The position numbers were made by a program, and so were the translations under genes. A DNA stretch of 44,203 nt, taken from assembly GCF_030536915.1 (NCBI RefSeq), contig NZ_JAUNPC010000013.1, positions 1-44,203 on the forward strand. Direction: 5' to 3'. This stretch comes from Paracoccus sp. (in: a-proteobacteria). Lineage in GTDB: Bacteria > Pseudomonadota > Alphaproteobacteria > Rhodobacterales > Rhodobacteraceae. Position 1 is the stretch's first letter. Each line of letters begins with the position of its first letter. This document shows positions 1 to 7,408 of this stretch, one piece after another. The notes beneath the pieces are model-generated. The model did not search any database. It had not been told where the DNA came from and saw only the letters and a program-made list of their open reading frames with translations.

Positions 1-839
1 ACGATGAAGATCGCCAGCCCCGGCATCGCCGCGACCCACCAGTGGTCGAGGATATAGGTCCGCCCGTCCGAGATCATCGCCCCCCATTCCGGCAGCGGCG
101 GCTGCGCGCCCAAGCCGAGGAAGCCCAAGCCCGCGGCGGAAAGGATGATCCCTGCCATGTCCAGCGCCACCCGCACGATCAGCGAACTGACGCACATCGG
201 CCAGATGTGCCCGATCAGCAGCCGCCCCGGTCCCGCGCCCTGCAGCCGCGCCGCGGCGATATAGTCGGCATTGCGCACGGCCAGCGTCTCGGCCCGCGCA
301 AGCCGCGCGTAAGGAGGCCAGCCGGTGATCGCCAGCGCCAGCACCGCGTTGACGATGCCCGGCCCCAGCGCCGCGACCAGCGCCAGCGCGAGGATCAGCT
401 TGGGAAAGGCCAGGAAGATGTCGGTGATCCGCATCAGCACCTGATCGACCCAGCCCCCGGCAAAGCCTGCGACCGTCCCGATCAGCAGCCCGAGGATGGG
501 CGAGATCAGCGCCACCGTCCCCACGATGAACAGCGTGACCCGGCTGCCCCAGATGATCCGGGAAAGGATGTCTCGCCCCAGCGCATCCGTGCCCAGCCAG
601 TGCACGGCCGAGGGCGGCTGAAGCCGGTCGGCGAGGTTCTGCGCCACCGGATCGTAGGGCGAGAGCCACGGCGCGAAGATCGCCATCAGCACCAGCGCGA
701 TCAGGATGACCAGCCCCAGCATCGCCAGCCGGTTGGCGCGGAAGGTCAGCCATCCCTGGTAGAACGCCCCCAGACGCGCCTGCCGGCGTGTCGAAGGCGC
801 GTCGGACAGCAGCCAGTCGCGGGTGGAAAGATCGCTCAT
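1..839 (-). CDS. Peptide/nickel-type ABC transporter permease (DppC-like), cut by the left edge
   Basis: This is the second inner-membrane permease of a peptide/opine/nickel-class ABC importer. Only the N-terminal 279 residues are in the window; the 3' end lies beyond position 1. The protein opens with a cytoplasmic stretch (MSDLSTRDWLL), a first membrane helix near residues 37-57 (LAMLGLVILIALVLMAIFAP), the family motif LGTDALGRDILSRIIWGSR, and further hydrophobic segments. The EAA-type loop that contacts the ATPase is visible as DYIAAARLQGAGPGRLLIGH. The ATG at 839 overlaps the stop of the upstream permease as ATGA, so the two are translationally coupled. The transport ATPases probably follow to the left, outside the window. 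The substrate cannot be read from the sequence. The permease family is secure; DppC rather than OppC, GsiD or NikC is a guess. Confidence 0.9.
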   Translation of the reverse strand, partial: MSDLSTRDWLLSDAPSTRRQARLGAFYQGWLTFRANRLAMLGLVILIALVLMAIFAPWLSPYDPVAQNLADRLQPPSAVHWLGTDALGRDILSRIIWGSRVTLFIVGTVALISPILGLLIGTVAGFAGGWVDQVLMRITDIFLAFPKLILALALVAALGPGIVNAVLALAITGWPPYARLARAETLAVRNADYIAAARLQGAGPGRLLIGHIWPMCVSSLIVRVALDMAGIILSAAGLGFLGLGAQPPLPEWGAMISDGRTYILDHWWVAAMPGLAIFI

Positions 840-1927
840 GCCGCCCTCGGATCAAGGAAGCGATACAAGAGGTCGGACAGAACGTTCAGCCCGATGAAGC
901 AGACGCCGACGACGATGGTGCCGCCAAGGACCGCGTTCATGTCGCCCGCCAGCAGGGCCTTGGTGATGTAGCTGCCGATGCCGGGCCAGCTGAAGATGAT
1001 CTCGGTCAGCACCGACCCTTCCAGCAGCGACCCGAATGAGAGCGCGATCACTGTCACCAACGGCACGGCGATGTTGCGGAAGGCGTGGCCCCAGATGACC
1101 CGGCGTTCCGACAGGCCCTTGACCCGCGCGGTGGTGATGTATTCGGCCGACAACTGTTCCAGCATGAAGCTGCGCGTCATCCGACTGATATAGGCGAGGC
1201 TGAAATAGCCAAGCAGGCTGGCCGGAAGGATGATGTGGCTGAAGGCGTCGCGGAAGGCGCCCCAGTCGCCCGCAAGCGCCGCGTCGACCAGCAGGAGCCG
1301 CGTCACCTCGGGGACCATGCCGTCATAGATGATGCCCTGCCGCCCCGGCCCCCCGACCCAGCCGAGGATGCCGTAGAAGACCAGCAAGCCCATCAGCCCC
1401 AGCCAGAAGATCGGCATCGAATAGCCAACCAGCGCCAGCACGCGGGCGATCTGGTCCACCCAGCCGCCGCGCCGCGCCGCCGCCACGACGCCCAGCGGCA
1501 CGCCGACCAGCACGCCGATCAACGTGCCCAGCGCGGCGAGTTCCAGCGTGGCGGGGAACACTCGCCGCAGGTCCTGCGCCACCGGATGCCCGGTCGAGAT
1601 CGAGCGGCCGAAGTCGCCTCGCAGCACGTCGCCGATATAGGTCACGAACTGCACGACCAGCGGCTGGTCCAGCCCCATGGCCTGCCGCGCGGCCTCGTAT
1701 TGCTCGGGCGTGGCGCGCTCGCCCACGACCTTCAGGACCGGATCGATGGGCATGACCCGGCCGATGATGAAGGTCACAAGCAGCAGTCCCAACAGGGTCA
1801 GCGCAAGGGACAGAAGGATGCCGCCCAGGGTTCTCGCCCGCCGGCCGAAGGCCGCGAGCCTGCGCTGGCCGGGCGCCGGAGTTGCAGGGGGCAACGACTG
1901 CCCCCCGTTATGCGTGGCCTGGGTCAA
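836..1927 (-). CDS. Peptide/nickel-type ABC transporter permease (DppB-like)
   Basis: This is the first inner-membrane permease of the importer, 363 residues. A basic, proline-rich cytoplasmic head of about 35 residues precedes the first helix (ILLSLALTLLGLLLVTFIIG). Next comes the family signature around MPIDPVLKVVGERATPEQYE, then several membrane helices and the EAA loop (EYITTARVKGLSERRVIWGH). The frame has no ATG near its 5' end; the start given is a TTG four bases after the stop of the solute-binding protein gene. Some uncertainty therefore remains in the first residues, and another non-ATG codon is possible. The gene lies between the binding protein and the second permease, the usual order for dipeptide, oligopeptide, glutathione or nickel importers. 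Confidence 0.92.
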   Translation of the reverse strand: MTQATHNGGQSLPPATPAPGQRRLAAFGRRARTLGGILLSLALTLLGLLLVTFIIGRVMPIDPVLKVVGERATPEQYEAARQAMGLDQPLVVQFVTYIGDVLRGDFGRSISTGHPVAQDLRRVFPATLELAALGTLIGVLVGVPLGVVAAARRGGWVDQIARVLALVGYSMPIFWLGLMGLLVFYGILGWVGGPGRQGIIYDGMVPEVTRLLLVDAALAGDWGAFRDAFSHIILPASLLGYFSLAYISRMTRSFMLEQLSAEYITTARVKGLSERRVIWGHAFRNIAVPLVTVIALSFGSLLEGSVLTEIIFSWPGIGSYITKALLAGDMNAVLGGTIVVGVCFIGLNVLSDLLYRFLDPRAA

Positions 1928-1931
1928 CGGC

Positions 1932-3521
1932 TCATTCGCCCTTGCTGACCTGGTGATACATGACCGAGGTCACGGCGCCCCCGGCCGACCAGTCCTTGAC
2001 GCTGTCGCGCATCGCGGTCTGCTCGACGCGCTGGAACAGCGGCAGGATCGGCGCGGTCGCCCGGTATTCGGCCTGGATGTCCAGATACATCTGCCTGCGC
2101 TTCTCGCTGTCGCCTTCCAGCGTGGCGGCCTTGACCATCTCCTGCATGGCGGCGGGCACGGCATAGCTGTTGCGCCAGGCGAGCGTCGAGCCCTTGCCCT
2201 CGTTATCGGGGTTCCAGGCGAAGGTGCCGGCGTTGGTCTGCGGGTCGGAATAGTCGGGGCCCCATTCGCCGATGAAGATCGGCACCTCGCGGGCGCGATA
2301 GGCGTCCAGCACCTGCGCCCCGGTCATCTGCTCGATGTTCAGCGTCAGCCCGGCCTGCAACATGGACGCCTGGATGGTCTGCGCCACGTCCAGGTATTCG
2401 CGCAGGTCGCGGACCTTGGTCGTGATGGTGGCGCCGGTCAGCCCCGCGTCATCGACGATCTTCTTTGCGGCCGCGATGTCATAGGTCCACGTATTTTCGT
2501 CCGTGGCCCCAAGGTAGCCTTCCGGGATGAAGTTCTGGTGGATCTTCCACTGGCCCTTGAGGAAGCTGTTTCCCATCCCCTCGAAGTCGATCAGGTGGCG
2601 CATCGCCTGCTGCAGTTCGGGGCGGGCGACCACCGGGTCGCGCTGGCTCATCCCCATGTAGAGGATCCGGCCGCGGGGCTCGTCCCTGATGGCGATGCCG
2701 TCCTTGCCGGTCACGCCCTGCACGTCGCTGGGCGTCAGGTTGCGGGCCACGTCGATGTCGCCGGCCTCAAGCTGCAGGCGCTGCGCGCTGGATTCCTGCA
2801 CGTTGCGGACGATCACCCGCTTCATCCTGGGCGCGCCGCCGAAGTAATCCTCGAAGGCCACAAGCTGCACGACCTCGTTCGGGCGCCATGCGGCCAGCGA
2901 ATATGCGCCCGACCCGGCCGAGTTCGTGGACAGCCAGGTGTTGCCGAGATCGTCGCCCTCGACATGCTGCATGACCGTTTCCTTGTCGATCACGCCCGCG
3001 ACGCTGGCGGTCAGGCAGTTCAGCACGAAGGACTGGGCATAAGGCTGGTCCATGGTGATGGAGACTGTGTTGCCCTCGGCCTTCACCATATCGTCCACGT
3101 TGTCGGCGGTCAGACCGAACTGGTTGAGGATGAAGGCCGGCGACTTGTCCAGCTTGACCGCGCGCTGCAGCGACCATGCGGCGTCCTCGGCCCGGACGGG
3201 GTTGCCCGACTGGAAGGTCACGCCTTCCCGCATCGTCAGGGTGATGGTCCTGCCGTCCTCGCTGACCTGCCAGCTTTCGGCAAGGCTGGGCTGGAAGCCC
3301 GCCTCAAGGTTCAGCGGGTCGAAGTCCACCAGCCGGCTGTAAAGGTTCTGGGTGACGTCATTGCCCGAGAACTCGAAGCTCTGCGCGGGGTCGAGGCTGA
3401 TGATGTCGTCGATGGTCGCGGCGACCACCAGCATGTCAGCCGGCGTCTCGGCCCAGACCGCAAGCGGGGCGACGGCGAGGGCGGATGCAAGCAGGATCGC
3501 GCGGGGGGAAAGGCGGGTCAT
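1932..3521 (-). CDS. ABC transporter solute-binding protein, family 5 (peptide/nickel type)
   Basis: This is the periplasmic binding protein of the importer, 529 residues, the usual size for SBP_bac_5. A Sec signal peptide spans about residues 1-24 (basic MTRLSPR, hydrophobic core LLASALAVAPLAVW, then AE). The mature protein has family hallmarks: IDDIISLDPAQSFEFSG near the N-terminus, SLAESWQVSEDGRTITLTMR, then VTFQSGNPVRAEDAAWSLQR. The ATG at 3521 is preceded by GGGAG at suitable distance. It is the first gene of the operon, with permease genes following after 4 bases. The ligand class (oligopeptide, opine or other) cannot be settled from sequence alone. The neighbouring D-2-hydroxyacid dehydrogenase is a separate transcription unit, so it gives little help with substrate. 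Confidence 0.93.
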   Translation of the reverse strand: MTRLSPRAILLASALAVAPLAVWAETPADMLVVAATIDDIISLDPAQSFEFSGNDVTQNLYSRLVDFDPLNLEAGFQPSLAESWQVSEDGRTITLTMREGVTFQSGNPVRAEDAAWSLQRAVKLDKSPAFILNQFGLTADNVDDMVKAEGNTVSITMDQPYAQSFVLNCLTASVAGVIDKETVMQHVEGDDLGNTWLSTNSAGSGAYSLAAWRPNEVVQLVAFEDYFGGAPRMKRVIVRNVQESSAQRLQLEAGDIDVARNLTPSDVQGVTGKDGIAIRDEPRGRILYMGMSQRDPVVARPELQQAMRHLIDFEGMGNSFLKGQWKIHQNFIPEGYLGATDENTWTYDIAAAKKIVDDAGLTGATITTKVRDLREYLDVAQTIQASMLQAGLTLNIEQMTGAQVLDAYRAREVPIFIGEWGPDYSDPQTNAGTFAWNPDNEGKGSTLAWRNSYAVPAAMQEMVKAATLEGDSEKRRQMYLDIQAEYRATAPILPLFQRVEQTAMRDSVKDWSAGGAVTSVMYHQVSKGE

Positions 3522-3550
3522 TCAAGTCTCCCTGTTTGTCCCCGTCGTTC

Positions 3551-3572
3551 AGCGGGGTTGGCCGCTTTTTTT
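3551..3572 (+). terminator. Plus-strand hairpin followed by a T7 run
   Basis: AGCGG (3551-3555) and CCGCT (3562-3566) form a 5-bp stem with a 6-nt loop, followed by an uninterrupted T run to 3572. This is the textbook layout of an intrinsic terminator on the plus strand. No plus-strand gene ends just upstream, since the binding-protein gene starts at 3521 on the minus strand. It may stop antisense or read-through transcripts, or be a relic. Confidence 0.4.
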
Positions 3573-3674
3573 CTGCGCTGTTCCTTGGCGCGGGGCAAGA
3601 AGATGCTGGAAGCCCCGGCGATCTGCCCGTGCCATCCGGCAGAGTAACGGAATCGCGGGCTTACGGATTCCAGA

Positions 3675-3708
3675 AAGCCGCGCGGCGGATTGCCCCCCCG
3701 CGCGGCTT
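3675..3708 (-). terminator. Intrinsic-terminator-like hairpin after the D-2-hydroxyacid dehydrogenase gene
   Basis: Positions 3675-3685 and 3698-3708 form a perfect 11-bp inverted repeat (AAGCCGCGCGG arm) around a 12-nt loop. It lies about 45 bases past the dehydrogenase stop, and on the minus strand it is followed by TTTCTGG, a weak T tract. A second, shorter hairpin (CCGGCC 3726-3731 with GGCCGG 3743-3748) sits between it and the stop. Both fit transcription termination of the dehydrogenase gene. Confidence 0.55.
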
Positions 3709-3751
3709 GCGCCGACCGCAATGCGCCGGCCTTTTCGGGACCGGCCGGGTC

Positions 3752-4753
3752 CTACAGCATCGACGGCAGCACCAGGTCCGGCGGCCGGTGGCCGTCGGCG
3801 AAGGTCTTGATGTTGATGATGACCTTCTCGCCCATCTCGTTGCGCCCCTCGACCGTGGCGGAACCCATGTGCGGCAGCATCACCACGTTGGGCGCCTCGC
3901 GCAGACGCGGGTTGATCTCGTGCCCGTGTTCGAAGACGTCGAGGCCCGCGCCCGCAAGCTCTCCGGCGCGCAACATCCGGGTCAGAGCGTTCTCGTCGAT
4001 GACCTCGCCGCGCGAGGTGTTCACGATCACCGCCGAGGGCTTCATCAGCTTCAGCCGCCGCGCGTTCAGCAGGTGGAAGGTCGAGGGCGTGTGCGGCGCG
4101 TTGATCGACAGGATGTCCACGCGCGCCAGCAACTGGTCGAGGCTTTCCCAGAAGGTCGCGCCCAGTTCCGCCTCGACCTCGGGACGCAGGCGGCGGCGGT
4201 TGTGGTAATGGACCTGCATGCCGAAGACATTGGCCCGCCGCGCCACCGCCTGCCCGATCCGGCCCATCCCCAGGATGCCCAGCCGCTTGCCGCCGATGCG
4301 GCCGCCCAGGTGCGAGGTGGGCGCCCAGCCTTCCCAGCGGCCGGCCTGCATCTCGGCCAGCCCTTCGGGGATGCGGCGGGTCACGGCCAGCATCAGGGCG
4401 ATGGCCATGTCGGCGGTATCCTCGGTCGCGACGCCGGGGGTGTTCGAGACCTGGATGCCGCGCTGACGGGCGCTTTCCACGTCGATGTGATCGACGCCCG
4501 CGCCGTAGTTGGCGATCAGCTTCAGCCGCTCGCCCGCCTGCCCCAGAAGCCGGGCATCGATCTGGTCGGTGACGGTGGGGACCAGCACGTCGCTGTCCTT
4601 CATCGCCTGCACCAGCTCGTCGCGGGTCATGCGGACATCGACCTCGCGCAGCGAGACGTCGAACAGTTCGGACAGCCGCGATTCGACGGGCTGCGGCAAA
4701 CGGCGGGTCACTGTGACCTTCAGCCGATCACGCGGGGGTGCGGTGCCAGCCAT
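3752..4753 (-). CDS. D-2-hydroxyacid dehydrogenase (glyoxylate/hydroxypyruvate reductase-like)
   Basis: This is an NAD(P)-dependent oxidoreductase that interconverts 2-oxoacids and D-2-hydroxyacids, 333 residues, cytosolic. The Rossmann nucleotide-binding motif GxGxxG is visible in LGILGMGRIGQAVARR. The catalytic triad expected for the family is present: Arg in NTSRGEVIDE, Glu in DVFEHGHEINPRL, and His in VMLPHMGSAT. A substrate-loop motif, NYGAGVDHIDVESA, is also there. The start chosen is the ATG at 4753, preceded by AGAGAGG five bases upstream. A longer frame runs to 4861 but lacks support and would cross the promoter region shared with the divergent SH3 gene. The closest described groups are glyoxylate and hydroxypyruvate reductases; the exact substrate is unproven. 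Confidence 0.92.
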   Translation of the reverse strand: MAGTAPPRDRLKVTVTRRLPQPVESRLSELFDVSLREVDVRMTRDELVQAMKDSDVLVPTVTDQIDARLLGQAGERLKLIANYGAGVDHIDVESARQRGIQVSNTPGVATEDTADMAIALMLAVTRRIPEGLAEMQAGRWEGWAPTSHLGGRIGGKRLGILGMGRIGQAVARRANVFGMQVHYHNRRRLRPEVEAELGATFWESLDQLLARVDILSINAPHTPSTFHLLNARRLKLMKPSAVIVNTSRGEVIDENALTRMLRAGELAGAGLDVFEHGHEINPRLREAPNVVMLPHMGSATVEGRNEMGEKVIINIKTFADGHRPPDLVLPSML

Positions 4754-4884
4754 ATGACCTCTCTTCCAATGCCGCGTTACGTTTGGCAAACTTACCGAGA
4801 GGCGGGGCAGGCACAAGGCCCCAAGGCCCATGGCGGCCGACAGGCAGAAACGCCGCCACACGCGCGGCCGGCAAGGACGACGAC

Positions 4885-5538
4885 ATGAGGAAGCGATCCG
4901 TGGCCCGAACGGTGGCGGAGGCGTGCGCGGCCACCTTGCGCCGCCGCCTGTTCCTGGTTGCGGTCATGACACTGACGGCGCTGGCGCCTGCCCATGCGCA
5001 GACGGCCGACGGCTCGGCCGGGGCCGAGCCGCCCGCGCTGCAGATCGATCCGGGCGAGGTTTCGGCGGACTCGCTGATCAGCCGGCACCAGGACCAGCCG
5101 CGCGACCCGAACCGGGGCCCGGTCACGAATCTGCCCGTGCCCCGCTATGTCAGCCTCAAGGGGGGCGAGGGGAACGCCCGCCGCGGGCCGTCGCTGTCCC
5201 ACCGCATCGACTGGGTGTTCCGCCATCCGGGGATGCCCCTGCGGGTGGTGGCCGAGTTCGGCCACTGGCGCCGGGTCGAGGACCAGGACGGCGCCGGGGG
5301 CTGGGTGCATTACTCGCTGCTGTCGGGAGTCAGGACGGCCATCGTCACCACCGACATGGCCGAGCTGCGCAGCCGCGCGGATACGAATGCCACCGTGCTG
5401 GCCCGCGCCGAGGCGGGCGCCATCGTGCGGCTGCACGAATGCAATCCCGACTGGTGCCGCGTCTCGGGCGGGGGCGAGAAGGGCTGGGTGCCCAAACCCG
5501 CGCTGTGGGGCGTGGACCCCGACGAGATCCGCGAGTGA
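4885..5538 (+). CDS. Exported protein with two bacterial SH3-like domains
   Basis: 217 residues. A basic N-terminus and hydrophobic core end in APAHA-QT, a good Sec signal peptide with cleavage near residue 40. The mature protein holds two SH3-like modules of the SH3_4 type. The first lies around RRGPSLSHRIDWVFRHPGMP and ends with GGWVHYSLLSG. The second starts LRSRADTNATVLARAEAGAI and ends KGWVPKPALWGV. Such domains usually bind peptidoglycan stem peptides or mediate envelope contacts, so a periplasmic cell-wall role is inferred. The ATG at 4885 has AAGGA seven bases upstream, which favours it over a frame opening at 4738. The gene is divergent from the dehydrogenase and has a strong terminator after it. 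No catalytic residues are seen. Confidence 0.85.
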   Translation: MRKRSVARTVAEACAATLRRRLFLVAVMTLTALAPAHAQTADGSAGAEPPALQIDPGEVSADSLISRHQDQPRDPNRGPVTNLPVPRYVSLKGGEGNARRGPSLSHRIDWVFRHPGMPLRVVAEFGHWRRVEDQDGAGGWVHYSLLSGVRTAIVTTDMAELRSRADTNATVLARAEAGAIVRLHECNPDWCRVSGGGEKGWVPKPALWGVDPDEIRE

Positions 5539-5547
5539 CGGCGGCAG

Positions 5548-5578
5548 GCAGGCGCCCCGGTTCCGCCGGGGCGCCTGC
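5548..5578. terminator. Bidirectional terminator between convergent genes
   Basis: A perfect 13-bp inverted repeat (5548-5560 with 5566-5578, arm GCAGGCGCCCCGG) with a 5-nt loop lies in the 49 bases between the SH3 protein stop and the convergent lipoprotein stop. It lacks a clear T run, but its strength and position make a shared terminator the simplest reading. Confidence 0.7.
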
Positions 5579-5587
5579 GATGGACCG

Positions 5588-6025
5588 TCAAGTGCAGCGG
5601 TAATAGGTCAGCGTGGTCTCGCCTTCCGTCATCCGCATCACGCCGGGGCGCAGCGACAGTTCCAGCTGGCGGTTGGACGCCCCGGTGCAGCCCAGCGCGA
5701 CCGAGGTCGAGGCCGCCTGCGCCTCGGACCGGGTGGCAATGCATTCGGCGGTGGGGAAGTTGAAACGGTAGCCCTCGATCGTCAGGCGGCCCTGGCTGGC
5801 AGGATCGCCGCATTGCGAGGCGACGAGGTTCCAGCTTCCATCCAGCGAGTTGGACCCTTGGGTCGCTGAACTGACGGTGTCGATGGCCGGGCCGACTGCG
5901 GGAGCATCGACGATCACGACCGGCTCGGCGCCGGGAACGGACACGGTGGTGGTGGTCGGGGCGGGCTGGCAGGCCGACAGCGACATGGCCGCGGCAAGCG
6001 CCAGGGCGGGCTTGAGGTAGGTCAT
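5588..6025 (-). CDS. Small lipoprotein of unknown function
   Basis: 145 residues. The N-terminus has a lipoprotein signal peptide with lipobox LSAC and modifiable Cys19. A low-complexity linker follows (many Val, Pro, Ala and Thr), then a compact domain of about 90 residues starting near LDGSWNLVASQCGDPAS and ending TLTYYRCT. That domain has four cysteines, which could form two disulfides in the periplasm. A Trp and Cys near the start of the domain faintly recall AprI/Inh-type protease inhibitors, but I cannot support that assignment. The ATG at 6025 follows purine-rich sequence. It is probably monocistronic: convergent with the SH3 gene and 191 bases from the upstream gene. Function unknown. 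Confidence 0.75.
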   Translation of the reverse strand: MTYLKPALALAAAMSLSACQPAPTTTTVSVPGAEPVVIVDAPAVGPAIDTVSSATQGSNSLDGSWNLVASQCGDPASQGRLTIEGYRFNFPTAECIATRSEAQAASTSVALGCTGASNRQLELSLRPGVMRMTEGETTLTYYRCT

Positions 6026-6216
6026 TTTCCGGTTACTCCCACTTGATCAACGATCGGCGTCGGGCCGCGTCATCGCCCAACGTTTCGTGACCCGGTTTTT
6101 GTTCCGCATAGCAGGGTTAGAAGCGTCTTGTTCTCACGCTTGTTCCGCGTGCGGCCAGCTCTGGCGCATGAGCGGAGCCAAAGCAGGACCTCGGGACTGA
6201 ACGCCCTCACAACCTA

Positions 6217-7404
6217 TCACAAATTCGTGATTACGCTGCAGATGCTGCAATCGGGCCGTCGGTGAACGGCGATGGTCCGCGTCTCGCCCCACAACCCGTC
6301 GAATATCAGCATCCGGCCGCGCAGGCTGCTGCCTTGGCCGCTGTCGGCCATTCCGCTCAGGTGCTTGATCGCCTCAAGCACCATGAGGCTGCCGATCACC
6401 CCCGGCAGGGCGCCGACGACCCCGGCCTCGGCGCAGGACAGGGCCAAGCCAGGCGCGGGCGGCTCGGGGAACAGGCAGGACAGGCAGGGCGCGCCTCGGG
6501 CGGGGTCGTAGAGCGTGACCTGCCCTTCCCATTGGGCGATGGAGCCTGCGACCAGCGGCACCCCCGCCGCGACGCAGGCCGCGTTGATGGCCCGGCGCGA
6601 GGCGAAGCTGTCAGTGCCGTCCAGCACCAGGTCATGGGCCGCGACCAGATCGGCATCCTCTGCCGTCACCCGGCGGACCAGCGGCGTGACGCCGACATGG
6701 GGGTTCAGCCGCGCCAGCGCCTCGGCCGCCGCCTCGACCTTAGGGCGGCCAACATCGGCACTCGCGAAGATCACCTGCCGCTGCAGGTTCGACAGCCCCA
6801 CGCTGTCGTCGTCCGCGACCGTGATCCGCCCCACCCCCGCCGCGGCGAGATACATCAGCACCGGCGAGCCGAGCGCGCCCGCCCCTGCCACCAGCACGCG
6901 CGAGGCCCGCAGCCGCCGCTGTCCCACCCCGCCAAGCTCGCGCAGGACGATATGGCGGGCATAGCGGTCGAGTTCGGCATCGCTGAGGGGCTGGGTCGGG
7001 TCGGCAGGGGCCGCCGGGGCCACAGCGTCGGGCCGGGGCGCTGCCGCGCTCGGGCCTGCCGGCCCCTTCTCGCCTGAAAACAGCCCACTGGGCTGTTTCC
7101 CAGGCGGCTCGGCCGGCGCCTGTCCCCGGCGACCGGGCAGCGCGATCCCCGCGCCCCGACCGGCCCTGCCGCGCGCCCTGGCGCTGAGCCGGCCGATCAG
7201 CGCCGCATAGCCCGCGCCCAGCGCGGCAAGCCCCGTGGCAGGAACCCACAGGTCCGAGGGCAGGAGCGCCTGCCCCGCCGCATGGCGTTGCCAGAGGCCG
7301 GCGACCCCGGCCAGCCAGACTGCGGCCAGCACGGCGGCCAGCACCCCGGCCCCGAAGCGCCAAGCGATGGCGAAGCCGGCAAGGATCAGCAGCAGCGTCC
7401 ACAT
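6217..7404 (-). CDS. HesA/MoeB/ThiF family adenylyltransferase with N-terminal membrane segments
   Basis: 395 residues. The C-terminal 255 residues form an E1-like domain that would adenylate the C-terminus of a ubiquitin-like sulfur carrier (MoaD or ThiS type). Seen there are the nucleotide-binding loop LVAGAGALGSPVLMYLAAAG (171-190), the acidic/Arg segment ADDDSVGLSNLQRQ, LDGTDSFASR, a Cys before the conserved AGVVGALPGVIG, and two CxxC zinc knuckles (CLSC and C-terminal CSIC). Residues 1-70 are instead hydrophobic, two or three membrane helices (MWTLLLILAGFAIAW onward), followed by a Pro/Ala/Gly-rich linker to about residue 138. Part of that linker is encoded by a palindrome (7071-7106). 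It starts 4 bases after dut, so the two are one unit. Whether it serves molybdopterin, thiamine or another pathway is not shown; no carrier gene is adjacent. Confidence 0.88.
   Translation of the reverse strand: MWTLLLILAGFAIAWRFGAGVLAAVLAAVWLAGVAGLWQRHAAGQALLPSDLWVPATGLAALGAGYAALIGRLSARARGRAGRGAGIALPGRRGQAPAEPPGKQPSGLFSGEKGPAGPSAAAPRPDAVAPAAPADPTQPLSDAELDRYARHIVLRELGGVGQRRLRASRVLVAGAGALGSPVLMYLAAAGVGRITVADDDSVGLSNLQRQVIFASADVGRPKVEAAAEALARLNPHVGVTPLVRRVTAEDADLVAAHDLVLDGTDSFASRRAINAACVAAGVPLVAGSIAQWEGQVTLYDPARGAPCLSCLFPEPPAPGLALSCAEAGVVGALPGVIGSLMVLEAIKHLSGMADSGQGSSLRGRMLIFDGLWGETRTIAVHRRPDCSICSVITNL
7071..7106. repeat. 36-nt near-perfect palindrome inside the ThiF-like coding sequence
   Basis: AAACAGCCCA (7078-7087) and TGGGCTGTTT (7089-7098) are a perfect 10-bp inverted repeat around one base. 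They are flanked by CGCCTG (7071-7076) and CAGGCG (7101-7106), which extend the pairing to 16 bp with small internal gaps. It encodes about residues 100-112 of the ThiF-like protein, in the linker between membrane segments and enzyme domain. It looks like an inserted palindromic repeat of the in-frame kind; no second copy was noticed in the window. Confidence 0.7.
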
Positions 7405-7408
7405 CGTT

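Noticed and set aside
5588..6025. Naming the small lipoprotein an AprI/Inh metalloprotease inhibitor
   Set aside because: Only a Trp and Cys spacing near the start of the domain is reminiscent; the remaining pattern does not clearly fit, so no family was assigned.
6099..6145. Three TTGTTC repeats (6099, 6128, 6140) upstream of the lipoprotein gene, considered as an alphaproteobacterial LexA box (GTTC-N7-GTTC)
   Set aside because: The closest pair has eight rather than seven bases between the GTTC halves, and the gene has no obvious SOS role; chance or a different regulator is as likely.
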